A DNA stretch of 49,043 nt from Alphaproteobacteria bacterium. GTDB taxonomy: Bacteria; Pseudomonadota; Alphaproteobacteria; Micavibrionales; Micavibrionaceae. The notes beneath the pieces are model-generated. The model was not told the DNA's origin and did no database searches. It saw nothing but the letters and a program-made list of their open reading frames with translations. Of the stretch, positions 1-8,857 are shown piece by piece. Numbering within the stretch: the stretch's first letter is position 1; each line of letters opens with the position of its first letter. Both the position numbers and the translations under genes were made by a program. The stretch lies in NCBI GenBank assembly GCA_020848095.1, contig JADLAT010000014.1:1-49043 (forward strand), written 5' to 3'.

Positions 1-221
<221 letters not shown>

Positions 222-250
222 TTAAAAAATACTTGATGCTAGAAAAAGCC

Positions 251-553
251 TTAGGCAGCGATCACACCGATAATATCGGATTCTTTCATCACCATCAGCT
301 CTTCACCGTCAATCTTCACTTCGGTTCCGGCCCATTTGGAAAAAATAACCTTGTCACCGGCTTTAACATCCAAGGGACGCACTTCGCCGTTGTCATTAAC
401 ATGACCGTTACCAACAGCAACAATTTCGCCTTCCATCGGCTTTTCAGCGGCGCTATCGGGAATAATAATGCCTCCGGCCGTTTTGGTAGCCGCTTCGATA
501 CGGCGAACGAGCACGCGGTCGTGCAACGGACGGAATTTAACAGATTTTGCCAT
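251..553 (-). CDS. groS: 10 kDa chaperonin GroES
   Basis: This 100-aa protein is the lid of the GroEL chamber. It starts [12 protein letters not shown], carries the mobile loop around [15 protein letters not shown] and ends in the typical DIIGVIAA strand. Length and order are normal for bacterial Cpn10. It is the first gene of groES-groEL, with a CIRCE element and a consensus-like promoter directly upstream (636-692), so heat-responsive HrcA repression is expected. Nothing is anomalous in the reading frame. Confidence 0.98.
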   Translation of the reverse strand: MAKSVKFRPLHDRVLVRRIEAATKTAGGIIIPDSAAEKPMEGEIVAVGNGHVNDNGEVRPLDVKAGDKVIFSKWAGTEVKIDGEELMVMKESDIIGVIAA

Positions 554-635
554 TTTGCGTTTCTCCTAAAAACATATAATTAAGCAAACGAATGCTTTAT
601 AAAAAAGCACTCGCCCCTCACCGGACAGCGCCTTG

Positions 636-662
636 TTAGCACTCCCCATTAATGAGTGCTAA
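636..662. promoter_or_regulatory. CIRCE operator (HrcA binding site)
   Basis: This is a perfect match to the CIRCE inverted repeat: TTAGCACTC, a 9-base spacer, then GAGTGCTAA. It lies between the promoter and the groES start, about 85 bases upstream of the ATG. CIRCE is the operator of the heat-shock repressor HrcA, so this accounts for control of groESL. hrcA itself is not in the window. Confidence 0.97.
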
Positions 663-663
663 C

Positions 664-692
664 TATATAGAGCGGCCTGCAAAAATATTCAA
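664..692 (-). promoter_or_regulatory. groESL promoter
   Basis: On the minus strand TTGAAT (687-692) is followed after 17 bases by TATATA (664-669). The CIRCE element begins immediately downstream of the -10, so HrcA bound there would cover the transcription start. The C before TTGAA also resembles a heat-shock sigma -35 (CTTGAA), so RpoH use is possible. Confidence 0.75.
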
Positions 693-858
693 GACTTTTT
701 CTAAAAATCGCGAGAACAGCTCCCCTCAAGCACATCCTTAAGGCTTTATAAAGAATTTGGACATACCATGGTAAATGGGGGAATAGGACATTTCCTCAAC
801 GCTCAAAACATTATTTTTAACACCTCTGACGCATCAAGAACGAAGCAGGAGCAAGGGG

Positions 859-1122
859 ATGGCAGATTTTCAGAAACAACTTTTTAATTACCGCCTGACC
901 ACAGCGCGCATTCTCTACCGCATGCCCGATCATAAACATCTGCTTCAGGAATATATCTGGCAGGAATACGATATCGCGCCGCAATTTCCCGCCCTCTCAA
1001 AATTTCTGAATTTTTGGGCCAGAGAGCTGGAAGGGCCGCTACACGCCGTTTACATCGCGAACCAATCCCTGATAACCCCCGGCGATTACCGATTCGCCGC
1101 CTGGGAAGGCACGCTGCAGTAA
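859..1122 (+). CDS. usg: Usg-family protein
   Basis: This 87-aa protein matches the small alphaproteobacterial Usg family, named from an ORF upstream of Caulobacter trp genes. Recognisable blocks are LTTARILYRMPDHKHLLQ, IWQEYDIAPQFP and FWARELEGPLHAVYIA. The biochemical function is unknown; the family is soluble and near-universal in the class. A purine-rich ribosome site (GGAGCAAGGGG) precedes the ATG. No trp gene is adjacent here, so the family's namesake context is not kept. Confidence 0.85.
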   Translation: MADFQKQLFNYRLTTARILYRMPDHKHLLQEYIWQEYDIAPQFPALSKFLNFWARELEGPLHAVYIANQSLITPGDYRFAAWEGTLQ

Positions 1123-1125
1123 TTA

Positions 1126-1155
1126 TTGACATAACTTACATTCTCATGCTATCCA
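1126..1155 (+). promoter_or_regulatory. Candidate promoter for a leaderless transcript
   Basis: A perfect -35 TTGACA (1126-1131) is followed after 18 bases by TATCCA (1150-1155) with a TGC extension in front. The expected transcription start is at about 1161-1163, which is the ATG of the next gene. That gene has no Shine-Dalgarno sequence, so a leaderless mRNA is the simplest reading. This is an inference from spacing alone. Confidence 0.5.
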
Positions 1156-1162
1156 TCCGATC

Positions 1163-2047
1163 ATGGAAACACGGTTACCGAAAATAGATTTCCCCCCCTA
1201 TGAGCAGCACGGTATATGCGTTTCAGGCTTTAAAGAGCTGGATCACGTTAGCATCAAAGATACCACCCAACCCGTCATGGTCGGTCATACGCATGTAGAC
1301 CGTCATCCACAACTGATAAAAAGTATAGCGGATGTTTGCGACCACCTGCGCAATGCCAAAAAACAACCCGTTAAAATTCTGTTTGCGCCCTGCTCCGTTG
1401 GTTATGAGCCCTTATCTTTCGCGCGTGAGCTATCTGAGCGCAATAAGCTCCAACCAGATTTTGTACAAATTCATGCGCTCGACAAGAACGAAAACTTCCT
1501 GAAATGCGCTAAAGAATTTGTTATCCCCATAGCCACATTAAACAAAGAACGTCTCCGGAATTGGCTTCAATATCTCGACTTCACACAAAAATCACCGAAT
1601 ACGCTAGCCTTCATTCCTGAAATTACACAACACATCCATTTTAAAGAGGCTCAGGATCTATACACTCATGAAGATGTATATGATGCCCTCGTGATGATGA
1701 ATTTTTTTTACCATATTGATGGGGAGCAGGAAAAACACCGAATCCTACACAGTGCTTTCCAAAAAGCTTCCACAGCGCTCACCATGGACAAATACTCTTA
1801 CTTGGAAAACCCTGAAATCTGTCTTAATGTCGCAAAAGAAAACGGCTTCGTTTTTCTGAACAAGGCCATGCGGGTCGGGTGCTACGACCCCACACCTGGC
1901 CAATTATTCAACCATCTTCAAGCCACATTCGTACGCGCCGATACGGCAAAAGAAATTGGAGAAATCCTAAAACAAAAAATTGAGAACGAGCGAGCGAAAA
2001 TATACGGGAAAAATATCTCCCGCGATACGGATTCTCCGGCCCCTTGA
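1163..2047 (+). CDS. CheR-like SAM-dependent methyltransferase-fold protein
   Basis: The 294-aa protein resembles the catalytic core of CheR-type methyltransferases. VKILFAPCSVGYEPLSFA matches the SAM-binding loop (CheR: W-x-AGCSxGEEPYS-x-A), QIHALDKNENFLKCAKE matches the acidic ribose-binding strand, and DALVMMNFFYHID matches the NVLIYF strand. The glycine-rich loop is changed (AxCSxGYEP), so activity is uncertain. No chemotaxis genes are nearby and I cannot name a substrate. The ATG lacks a ribosome site and sits where transcription should start. The TGA stop (2045-2047) directly abuts the stop of the convergent ferredoxin gene. Confidence 0.55.
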   Translation: METRLPKIDFPPYEQHGICVSGFKELDHVSIKDTTQPVMVGHTHVDRHPQLIKSIADVCDHLRNAKKQPVKILFAPCSVGYEPLSFARELSERNKLQPDFVQIHALDKNENFLKCAKEFVIPIATLNKERLRNWLQYLDFTQKSPNTLAFIPEITQHIHFKEAQDLYTHEDVYDALVMMNFFYHIDGEQEKHRILHSAFQKASTALTMDKYSYLENPEICLNVAKENGFVFLNKAMRVGCYDPTPGQLFNHLQATFVRADTAKEIGEILKQKIENERAKIYGKNISRDTDSPAP

Positions 2048-2362
2048 TTACCCGCCCGCGGGCGCAATCCACAGTTTCAGTCCGTCCAGCGCATCACTCA
2101 TAATCAATTGACAGGACAGACGCGAATTATCCTGCACGTCAAAAGCCTGATCAAGCATCTCTTCCTCTTCCGATTGCATGGCCGCAAGCTTCGGCAGCCA
2201 ACCCTCATCAACATAAACGTGACAGGTGGCACAAGCACAGGCCCCACCGCACTCCGCCTTGATAGGCAAACCGTGATCGCGGATAATCTCCATCACACGC
2301 CAGCCCTCCACGGCATCCAAAGCATGTTCATGCCCGTCTGGATCGACCACAAATATTTTCAT
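2048..2362 (-). CDS. Adrenodoxin-type [2Fe-2S] ferredoxin
   Basis: This 104-aa electron carrier has the adrenodoxin/Isc-ferredoxin cysteine pattern. C38, C44 and C47 lie in ECGGACACATCHVYV and C84 lies in RLSCQL, giving C-x5-C-x2-C-x36-C. The acidic EEEEMLD helix is the usual partner-docking face. It could serve Fe-S assembly or a cytochrome P450-like oxygenase; no such partner is adjacent. The ATG has a strong ribosome site (AAGGAG). Its length is normal for the family. Confidence 0.93.
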   Translation of the reverse strand: MKIFVVDPDGHEHALDAVEGWRVMEIIRDHGLPIKAECGGACACATCHVYVDEGWLPKLAAMQSEEEEMLDQAFDVQDNSRLSCQLIMSDALDGLKLWIAPAGG

Positions 2363-2407
2363 ATAGACAACTCCTTAAAAATGCGGTGCACATTCCGCAG
2401 CAAAAAC

Positions 2408-3196
2408 CTAAAACAAGGGCGCTTTATTATTTCCACCACCAAGCACAGAAGAAATCCCGTAAGCCATGCCAATGCTGGCAACAAGGCTTATCACATAATC
2501 CATGACCGCCTGAACGACCGCCAGAACCTGAAGATACAAAACAGACGGCAATTCACCTTGCGCGCCCGGAATAATATGTCCTAAAATTTCAGAAAACAAA
2601 ATCAACACCATAGCCAACGGCGTAAAGCATAAAATCCAAAGCCCCAACATATTAACCGATGATAAAAATCCCTTGAACCGGCGCGCAAACTCACCCATGC
2701 CATACCCCAGCGCCACCGGCACATACAGCCACAAAAATCGAAAAGACCAACCAACAAGAATTAAGAGCATAACCGCCAGAATCAATGTTTGTGAGCCACC
2801 TTCCGGCGGCGAAGCGGTAATTACCCCCTCTCCCTGCCCCAAAAACGCCATGCCGATCAAAAATGACAAAGCCAGCTTGATCAGAGCATAAACAATCGCC
2901 GCCGCACGAAGAGAGGAAAAACTTCCATACATAACCGGGAGCTCGTTTTTCTTCGCGCCACGCATGACCGCCAGCACCAGAATTTTACAAATCACAAGCC
3001 CCTCAAGGAACTGGGACGGCAATAAAATCAAGCCTTGTCGTAACAAATTATCTTCAAAACCAAGCGCCGTCACCGTCATGAAGCTGACCACTTTAAAGGC
3101 CAGCATCACCAGTGATAACCGCAAAATCTCATCACGCTCATCCCATGCGAATCGATATGACCTGGCGGCGCACTCAACAAAATCAAAACTGGCCAT
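2408..3196 (-). CDS. Polytopic membrane protein of unknown function
   Basis: This 262-aa protein has about six hydrophobic segments, for example LVMLAFKVVSFMTVTALGF, LILAVMLLILVGWSFRFLWLY and MLGLWILCFTPLAMVLILF. The N-terminus (MASFDFVECAARSYRFAWDERDEILRL) is cytoplasmic-looking and amphipathic. I do not recognise a family; it could be a YciC/DUF-type inner-membrane protein. It lies 45 bases upstream of the ferredoxin gene on the same strand, so they may be cotranscribed. No catalytic motif is visible. Confidence 0.75.
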   Translation of the reverse strand: MASFDFVECAARSYRFAWDERDEILRLSLVMLAFKVVSFMTVTALGFEDNLLRQGLILLPSQFLEGLVICKILVLAVMRGAKKNELPVMYGSFSSLRAAAIVYALIKLALSFLIGMAFLGQGEGVITASPPEGGSQTLILAVMLLILVGWSFRFLWLYVPVALGYGMGEFARRFKGFLSSVNMLGLWILCFTPLAMVLILFSEILGHIIPGAQGELPSVLYLQVLAVVQAVMDYVISLVASIGMAYGISSVLGGGNNKAPLF

Positions 3197-3328
3197 TACA
3201 AACGTCTAACCTTCTGGATAAGCACCACATACGAAAAACCATGAACGCTTCTTCTTGTTTAACACACTAAAATTCTGATAAACAGGCCCATAGTATCGTT
3301 CCCAAGCTTTATCAGGATCAGAACAATC

Positions 3329-4369
3329 ATGCCCGATGCCGACCGCGCGAACCGAAAAACCCTTGCCATATGGCTGTTTATTTGTGCCTTTATGGTTTTC
3401 GCCATGACAGTCATCGGTGCAATTACACGGCTAACCGAATCGGGTCTGTCAATTGCCGAGTGGAAGCCGTTTATCGGGGCCATTCCACCTCTGAATGATA
3501 CCGAATGGAACCGCGTTTTCGAGCTTTACAAACAAACGCCAGAATTTCAAAAAAAGAATTTCTGGATGGGGATTGGCGATTTCAAAGCCATATTTTTCTG
3601 GGAATGGCTCCATCGCCTGTGGGGACGGCTCATCGGTCTTGCCTTCGCCTTGCCTTTAATTGCGTTTTGGGTGCGCGGCATGATCCCATACGGCTATAAA
3701 CTTAAATTAATCGGGCTGCTGGCTTTGGGGGGGGCACAGGGCGCAATGGGCTGGTACATGGTCAAAAGCGGACTGGTCGACATTCCGGATGTCAGCCCCT
3801 ACCGGCTGGCGGCGCATCTAGGGTTGGCACTGCTCATCTTCTCCCTTTTAATTTGGGTTGCGCTGTCCCTCATCCGTACGCCCGGCTATACAGATAAAAA
3901 AATCCATATACATGTCTGGGTTTGCCTTGCCTTTGTTGCTCTGACGATTTTTTGGGGCGCGCTCACCGCCGGTTTTAATGCCGGTTACGTTTATAACAAT
4001 GACTTTCCATTCGTGAATGGGAAAATAGTCCCGCCTGATTTTTGGGCGTCCTGCGACCCGGTATTTAATTTTATATCCAATATAACCGCCATACAATTCA
4101 TGCACAGATGGCTAGCGATGGGCAGCGTCTTTATCGTCTGCACGCTATGGGTTCACGCCACTATTCGAAAAAAATCCTTTGTAGCCATACATGCACTGGC
4201 CGCCATGATTTTTGTTCAATTAGCTTTGGGTATTTTAACCCTCCTGACCGTTGTACAGATACAACTGGCAGCCACGCATCAAGCAGGCGCCATAATTGTT
4301 ATATTCCTGTTGATTAAATGTCTCTTCGAAACAACAACACCACGCAGACGCGCTACAGATAATACCTGA
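3329..4369 (+). CDS. ctaA: Heme A synthase (COX15/CtaA type 2)
   Basis: This inner-membrane enzyme oxidises the C8 methyl of heme O to the formyl group of heme A for aa3-type cytochrome oxidase. The 346-aa sequence has about eight membrane spans. It carries the four family histidines: H95 (EWLHRLWGR), H163 (AAHLGLALL), H259 (QFMHRWLA) and H317 (ATHQAGAI). TRLTESGLSIAEWKP after the first span is the alphaproteobacterial/mitochondrial signature. No cytochrome oxidase gene is in the window, so it acts in trans. Confidence 0.95.
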   Translation: MPDADRANRKTLAIWLFICAFMVFAMTVIGAITRLTESGLSIAEWKPFIGAIPPLNDTEWNRVFELYKQTPEFQKKNFWMGIGDFKAIFFWEWLHRLWGRLIGLAFALPLIAFWVRGMIPYGYKLKLIGLLALGGAQGAMGWYMVKSGLVDIPDVSPYRLAAHLGLALLIFSLLIWVALSLIRTPGYTDKKIHIHVWVCLAFVALTIFWGALTAGFNAGYVYNNDFPFVNGKIVPPDFWASCDPVFNFISNITAIQFMHRWLAMGSVFIVCTLWVHATIRKKSFVAIHALAAMIFVQLALGILTLLTVVQIQLAATHQAGAIIVIFLLIKCLFETTTPRRRATDNT

Positions 4370-4377
4370 TCCGGTGT

Positions 4378-5019
4378 TTATTCAGCGCCGTTGTTATCCG
4401 TTTTTTTAGGGGCCGGCACGAACCTGATTGAAACAGAACCCGGCGTGGCGGGTAACTTTGCAGGCGGTGGCGGTTCAGAAACAGGGGTTTCGGATACGGG
4501 CGGCACAGATACAGGCTCCGCCATGCGTGAAATCTCTGGCTGCGATGGTTTGGCCAAAACGTCCGCATGAGCAATCGATAAATCTTCATCACTCCCGCCG
4601 ACAGGTGGCGCAAATCGGTTCACTATCTTTTCGCTGTAAACATACAATGAACAGGCCCGGCCCAGCTTTTTTATAAGCTCTTCCACGAAATCAACCTGCA
4701 ATATTCCGGAAGCTACGCTGCTTTTCTCCAAATCACTTAAAAGATTCAGCAATTCCAGACGGCGAATCTCCGCCGCCGCCTCCAGCGCTGAGCGCCGCTC
4801 CCGGTCTTGAACACCTTCCCGGTCATACTCCATTAATTCCGCGCCCAGAAGATAGACCGCACCATCGGGCCAGGCGGCAGCAAATTTTAAACGTCCGCTC
4901 AGATTCCCTTCGATATAAAAAAGCTCAAGCGCCGTACAAAAATCTCTGAACTGCGCGCCGGTCAGCTTATTATCGCTATTTTGATCAAAAGATGAAGTCA
5001 TAGAACGCGCATATCTCAC
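4378..5019 (-). CDS. Unknown protein with proline-rich C-terminus
   Basis: This 213-aa protein is not recognised. Residues 1-130 look soluble and mostly helical (SALEAAAEIRRLELLNLLSDLEKSS, VDFVEELIKKLGRACSLY). The last 80 residues are low complexity with repeated valine-serine-proline units (PVSVPPVSETPVSEPPPP), suggesting an unstructured tail. There is no signal peptide or membrane span. An extended -10 (TGT-TATAAT) lies 45 bases upstream of the chosen ATG. A second in-frame ATG is at codon 7 but has no better ribosome site. It converges on ctaA with an 8-base gap. Confidence 0.7.
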   Translation of the reverse strand: MRYARSMTSSFDQNSDNKLTGAQFRDFCTALELFYIEGNLSGRLKFAAAWPDGAVYLLGAELMEYDREGVQDRERRSALEAAAEIRRLELLNLLSDLEKSSVASGILQVDFVEELIKKLGRACSLYVYSEKIVNRFAPPVGGSDEDLSIAHADVLAKPSQPEISRMAEPVSVPPVSETPVSEPPPPAKLPATPGSVSIRFVPAPKKTDNNGAE

Positions 5020-5063
5020 TTATGGTTGGAAAGTCCAAAATCTCTAAAAAACACCCAGCCACA

Positions 5064-5072
5064 ATTATAACA
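5064..5072 (-). promoter_or_regulatory. Extended -10 promoter element
   Basis: On the minus strand the sequence reads TGT then TATAAT, a perfect -10 hexamer with a TGn extension. No convincing -35 exists at 16-18 bases upstream, as expected for extended -10 promoters. It would drive the 4378-5019 gene with a short leader, separately from the larger gene upstream. Confidence 0.5.
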
Positions 5073-5116
5073 CGCGGCTTGAAATGGAAAAAACAAAATC
5101 AAACGGCGCGGAGCCT

Positions 5117-8100
5117 TTAGATCGGCCTTACCCTCAAGGTAGAGGGAGAAGCACCATCAGGCATCCCGGTGGCTGGCCCGGTAATTTCCGCGCCCGCTGT
5201 CTTAAACGCGGTGGTTTTATCCTCCGGCACAGACTGCGAAGCTTGCACACAATCCATAGTTTTACTCGCTAAAATCTGCGAACCTATCTTCTTAAATTCA
5301 CAGCTTATTCTTTGAAGAGCTCCACCACTTTCGCTCTGCGTTTGATCCGGCTCCTCATGCGCAGCCGGGGGGATATCTTGCGATTTAACAACTTGAGAAT
5401 GTGCCGCAACCGGTTGGGTCACCTCCCTTTCCCCTTTATTAAAGAGCCCTGCCAGCAAGCTTTGTTTAGGCGGAGAAGTCTGGGCAGGACCATCCCGCAA
5501 GGCCATAGCGGCGGCAACCCTATCCACCGTTAAATGAAAATTCCAGTAATGCTCCGTCCGCAACGGCTCATTTTGCAAACGACCCGGCGCGCCATGATAG
5601 GATTCAGCAATTTCAAAAAACAGCGGATAATCCCTTTGAATACGCTCAAAATAACCTTGCGGCGTTTCGCTGGTTTTCATAGACATCGCCGCTCTTAAAT
5701 CAGGATTGAGCATTTCCGGCGGCGCATCCGCAAATTTTACAGCTTTTTCTTCCCGGTCATACCACGCAACCTGCGCCCCGGCATGACTGGAACGGGTATC
5801 ATCAACCCTTTTAAGCTCAAAATTACTTTTATAAAATGCGCCAATTCTCCACTCGCCCACAGCAGCTTTCAACGTTTTCAACCGCGGATCATCCGGATAA
5901 TAAACGCCGGGCCCTCTGGCCAGCGTAGAGGCCACAACTGTTAAATCCTTGCGCAAAGCCGAATCATTAGAGCCAATGGTATGAAAAGCTGGCATAATAT
6001 ACGGATCGTCCCCGGCGGCAGGCCCGCGCTGCTGACCGCCTGATAAACTTGCCTCTTTGCTAATTTCCGGCGGTGCGCCAGAAGAAATATAGGCCGGGCG
6101 CTGATTTGCTTTTCTAAAACTTTGCGGTGATTCTCTTTGCAGACGATCCTGTGTCTGTGCCGCATAATCAACCCGCGCCATCTGATCCAAAGACTGCGCA
6201 CCAACAGGAAATAAAACCCGCTCTGCAAAATTCATATACCCGGCATCAAGATGTTTTTTGGCTTGAAACACCAGCCCAAAAGCCGGATCACTCTCTTTTA
6301 GCGCAGCCGCCTGCTCCGGCGCACCGCCCGCATCCCACAAAAGCTGCATATTCTCCTTGTTCACTTTTTCGACCATGAACATATTACTGCCTTCATGAAT
6401 AGCCGCCACATACATATCGCCCACATCATCTGTGAAAAACAAAGCCGCTTCATGGCCGCGCAAGGCACCGCGCGCCTCATTAAAATCATCATAAAGCCGC
6501 GCAATATCAGAACCGGTATATGTCTTTCCACCCGACACAAAGGAGGAAGTTTCAAGCCGTGGATGCCATACCAAAGGCAACGGCCCTGCACTCGAATGCG
6601 TAAATCCGGCCGAACCGATCTGCGCATTCATCGCCGCGCCAGTTGAAACCACGCCCTGCGCGAAAATCTCTCCGGCGCGATCGGCCTTTGGCTCCGCCGT
6701 CGCCAAACGCAGCGCTTCGCGCACGCCGCCACTAAAAAGGTTTTTATGTTCAGCAGAACCAAACGGCATAGCCAAAATCGTATTTAAGATTACGATCATC
6801 TCGCCATCAAAACTTTCCGAAGAACCGCCTTTCTGAAGATGTTGAGCGCGCGCATCTTTATAAAATTCTGCCAGCCTTTTTTCCGGGCTTAAACTTGCAT
6901 CAATACCGGCAGCCATATCCTCATGACCGGGCAGCAAACCCGAAATGCCGTAAAGACCTGTATATTCCCGCAACAGGCCATCCATCACCTTAAGCGCATC
7001 GGGATTTTCCTGCTCCAGACGGTGAACTTCTTCACTGAGGATTCCGGCACTCAAACCGGGAAGATCACCCGCACGATTTTCAATGAAAAACGGCTCCTGC
7101 GCTATTTTTCCGGCCGCATGCAAAACATCCAGATTATCAATCAACCCTTGAATATTCTCCGCGCTGAGCATGCCTTCAATTTCAGCAAATTTCTCCGGCG
7201 ACATATCTGCTTTTAATTTTTCCTTCAACGGCCCGATCCCGGCCAGCATACGTTGCCCATGCGCGGGCTCATATATGCCATTCTTCATCCCCGGAATGCC
7301 CATAACATTATTATCGGCCAGAACCATCAACAATGCCTGCAATGCCCCCTGGGAGCGCATATCAAAAACCGCATCCGGCGTGCCGGCTTGCGGAATACGC
7401 GTATTCAATAAATTTCCGGCGCCCATTCCGGCCAACGCTTGGCCAATATTTTTTACCCAATCGGGCATATCCTTAAACGCACCGTCCATCTGTGCGCGTT
7501 TCTCATCGAGCAAGGAATTAAGCATAGGCGTCATAACCGACAAACCCTGCTCCACACTCGCCGAGGCATCTGCCGGATAAATCCGGTCGCGCGGATGGCG
7601 CAGATCCAAATTATAATCTTCTGAAAGCGTATGGAGGGCCTGAACAAATTTTTGTACATTATTTTTAGAAGCCTGCTCCTCCGGTGTCCCCTCCGGCATC
7701 AGGGTCACACGGGCATCAAGATGAGCGGCCAGCTCAGGCGTATAAATACCGTCCTTGGGCCCGGTCCAGCCTTCCCCAAAAAATGCATCATTTTGCAGCG
7801 CCAGCATTTCCGTTTTTATAAGCACCTGGTCATTACGATCTAGTTCAGGTCCGGCTATTCCACCCAAAGTCCCCTTGATAGTCGCCAGAGCCTGATCAAA
7901 AATTTCAGCTGGGTTCAAGGGCGCTTCAGGCTCCGCCACCGCCACAACCGGCGCTACAACACTCTCTATGTCCGAATCTTCAGGTGTTGGGGCGGGGCTC
8001 TCTGCTACCTCTATCTTCTCAGGTGCCGCCGAGGGCGGAGCGGCATAAAGACCGGCCTCATCCAGCGCTTTCAAATCGGCAAAAAACTGCCCGCGGTTTT

Positions 8101-8611
8101 TAACAAGTTCCAAAGTTGCAGGAACATGCCGAGTCAATCCCTCACGCGTCAACCTTGGCAATATCTCCGCGACAAAAGGATTTTTACCGGAAACCGCCTG
8201 CAAAACTTCTATGATCGCCTGATCCCGGCCAGACGCCCCATGTTTTGTATAAATTCGATTAAATTGAAATTTTGCGGGGTGCTCGAGTATTCCAGCACTT
8301 TTTGCTAAGGTATCAACATCGGCATCCACCACAGCTTGAAAATTTTGCAGCCCCGTTCTACCGGTTTCCGGATTGGGAACATCAAACTCATCGCCAAGCT
8401 TCTTATTAACCTTGGCAATTAAATCCGGATCAAATGCTGTAACGGAGGATGCTCTCGGATCAATAAACAAACGATTGAGAAGGTTCATTCCATCCAAAGT
8501 ACTCTTGCGCAAAGCGGCATCGGACATATCCTTAGATACGCCCTCAAACCCCACAGAGCGGAGGACTTCTATAACGCGGCTTCTTACAGCGGGATCGACC
8601 TCTGCTGCCAT
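5117..8611 (-). CDS. Very large cytoplasmic protein of unknown function
   Basis: The protein has 1164 residues from the ATG at 8611, which has a ribosome site (AAGAGGG about 8 bases upstream). A GTG start at 8668 would add 19 residues but has none. I see no signal peptide, membrane span or Walker motif. Residues from about 210 to 260 are a Pro/Ala/Glu-rich linker, and the last 150 residues are again low complexity. Between them lie long helical stretches and a folded-looking region around EHYWNFHLTVDRVAAAMA. Codon use is like the neighbours, so it is probably resident. A structural scaffold or secreted effector are both possible; neither is supported by a motif. Confidence 0.7.
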   Translation of the reverse strand: MAAEVDPAVRSRVIEVLRSVGFEGVSKDMSDAALRKSTLDGMNLLNRLFIDPRASSVTAFDPDLIAKVNKKLGDEFDVPNPETGRTGLQNFQAVVDADVDTLAKSAGILEHPAKFQFNRIYTKHGASGRDQAIIEVLQAVSGKNPFVAEILPRLTREGLTRHVPATLELVKNRGQFFADLKALDEAGLYAAPPSAAPEKIEVAESPAPTPEDSDIESVVAPVVAVAEPEAPLNPAEIFDQALATIKGTLGGIAGPELDRNDQVLIKTEMLALQNDAFFGEGWTGPKDGIYTPELAAHLDARVTLMPEGTPEEQASKNNVQKFVQALHTLSEDYNLDLRHPRDRIYPADASASVEQGLSVMTPMLNSLLDEKRAQMDGAFKDMPDWVKNIGQALAGMGAGNLLNTRIPQAGTPDAVFDMRSQGALQALLMVLADNNVMGIPGMKNGIYEPAHGQRMLAGIGPLKEKLKADMSPEKFAEIEGMLSAENIQGLIDNLDVLHAAGKIAQEPFFIENRAGDLPGLSAGILSEEVHRLEQENPDALKVMDGLLREYTGLYGISGLLPGHEDMAAGIDASLSPEKRLAEFYKDARAQHLQKGGSSESFDGEMIVILNTILAMPFGSAEHKNLFSGGVREALRLATAEPKADRAGEIFAQGVVSTGAAMNAQIGSAGFTHSSAGPLPLVWHPRLETSSFVSGGKTYTGSDIARLYDDFNEARGALRGHEAALFFTDDVGDMYVAAIHEGSNMFMVEKVNKENMQLLWDAGGAPEQAAALKESDPAFGLVFQAKKHLDAGYMNFAERVLFPVGAQSLDQMARVDYAAQTQDRLQRESPQSFRKANQRPAYISSGAPPEISKEASLSGGQQRGPAAGDDPYIMPAFHTIGSNDSALRKDLTVVASTLARGPGVYYPDDPRLKTLKAAVGEWRIGAFYKSNFELKRVDDTRSSHAGAQVAWYDREEKAVKFADAPPEMLNPDLRAAMSMKTSETPQGYFERIQRDYPLFFEIAESYHGAPGRLQNEPLRTEHYWNFHLTVDRVAAAMALRDGPAQTSPPKQSLLAGLFNKGEREVTQPVAAHSQVVKSQDIPPAAHEEPDQTQSESGGALQRISCEFKKIGSQILASKTMDCVQASQSVPEDKTTAFKTAGAEITGPATGMPDGASPSTLRVRPI

Positions 8612-8857
8612 TAAAAACACCCTCTTATCCGGACCCTTTATTTTTGCGGGTCTCATTTCATTCTTCACATCAACGGCGAAACGAAGGTCCTATCGGGTCC
8701 TAAAACCCGTAAAAGCCCCCCAAAACACCATAGGGAAGTAAACACACTCGCAGTATGCCACAAAAATCAGAGATTTACAAATTTAGAGCGAAAAATATTC
8801 AATTAAAACAAAGATTAAGAAAACATTAACGTCATATGAAAATATAAATAACGCCGG

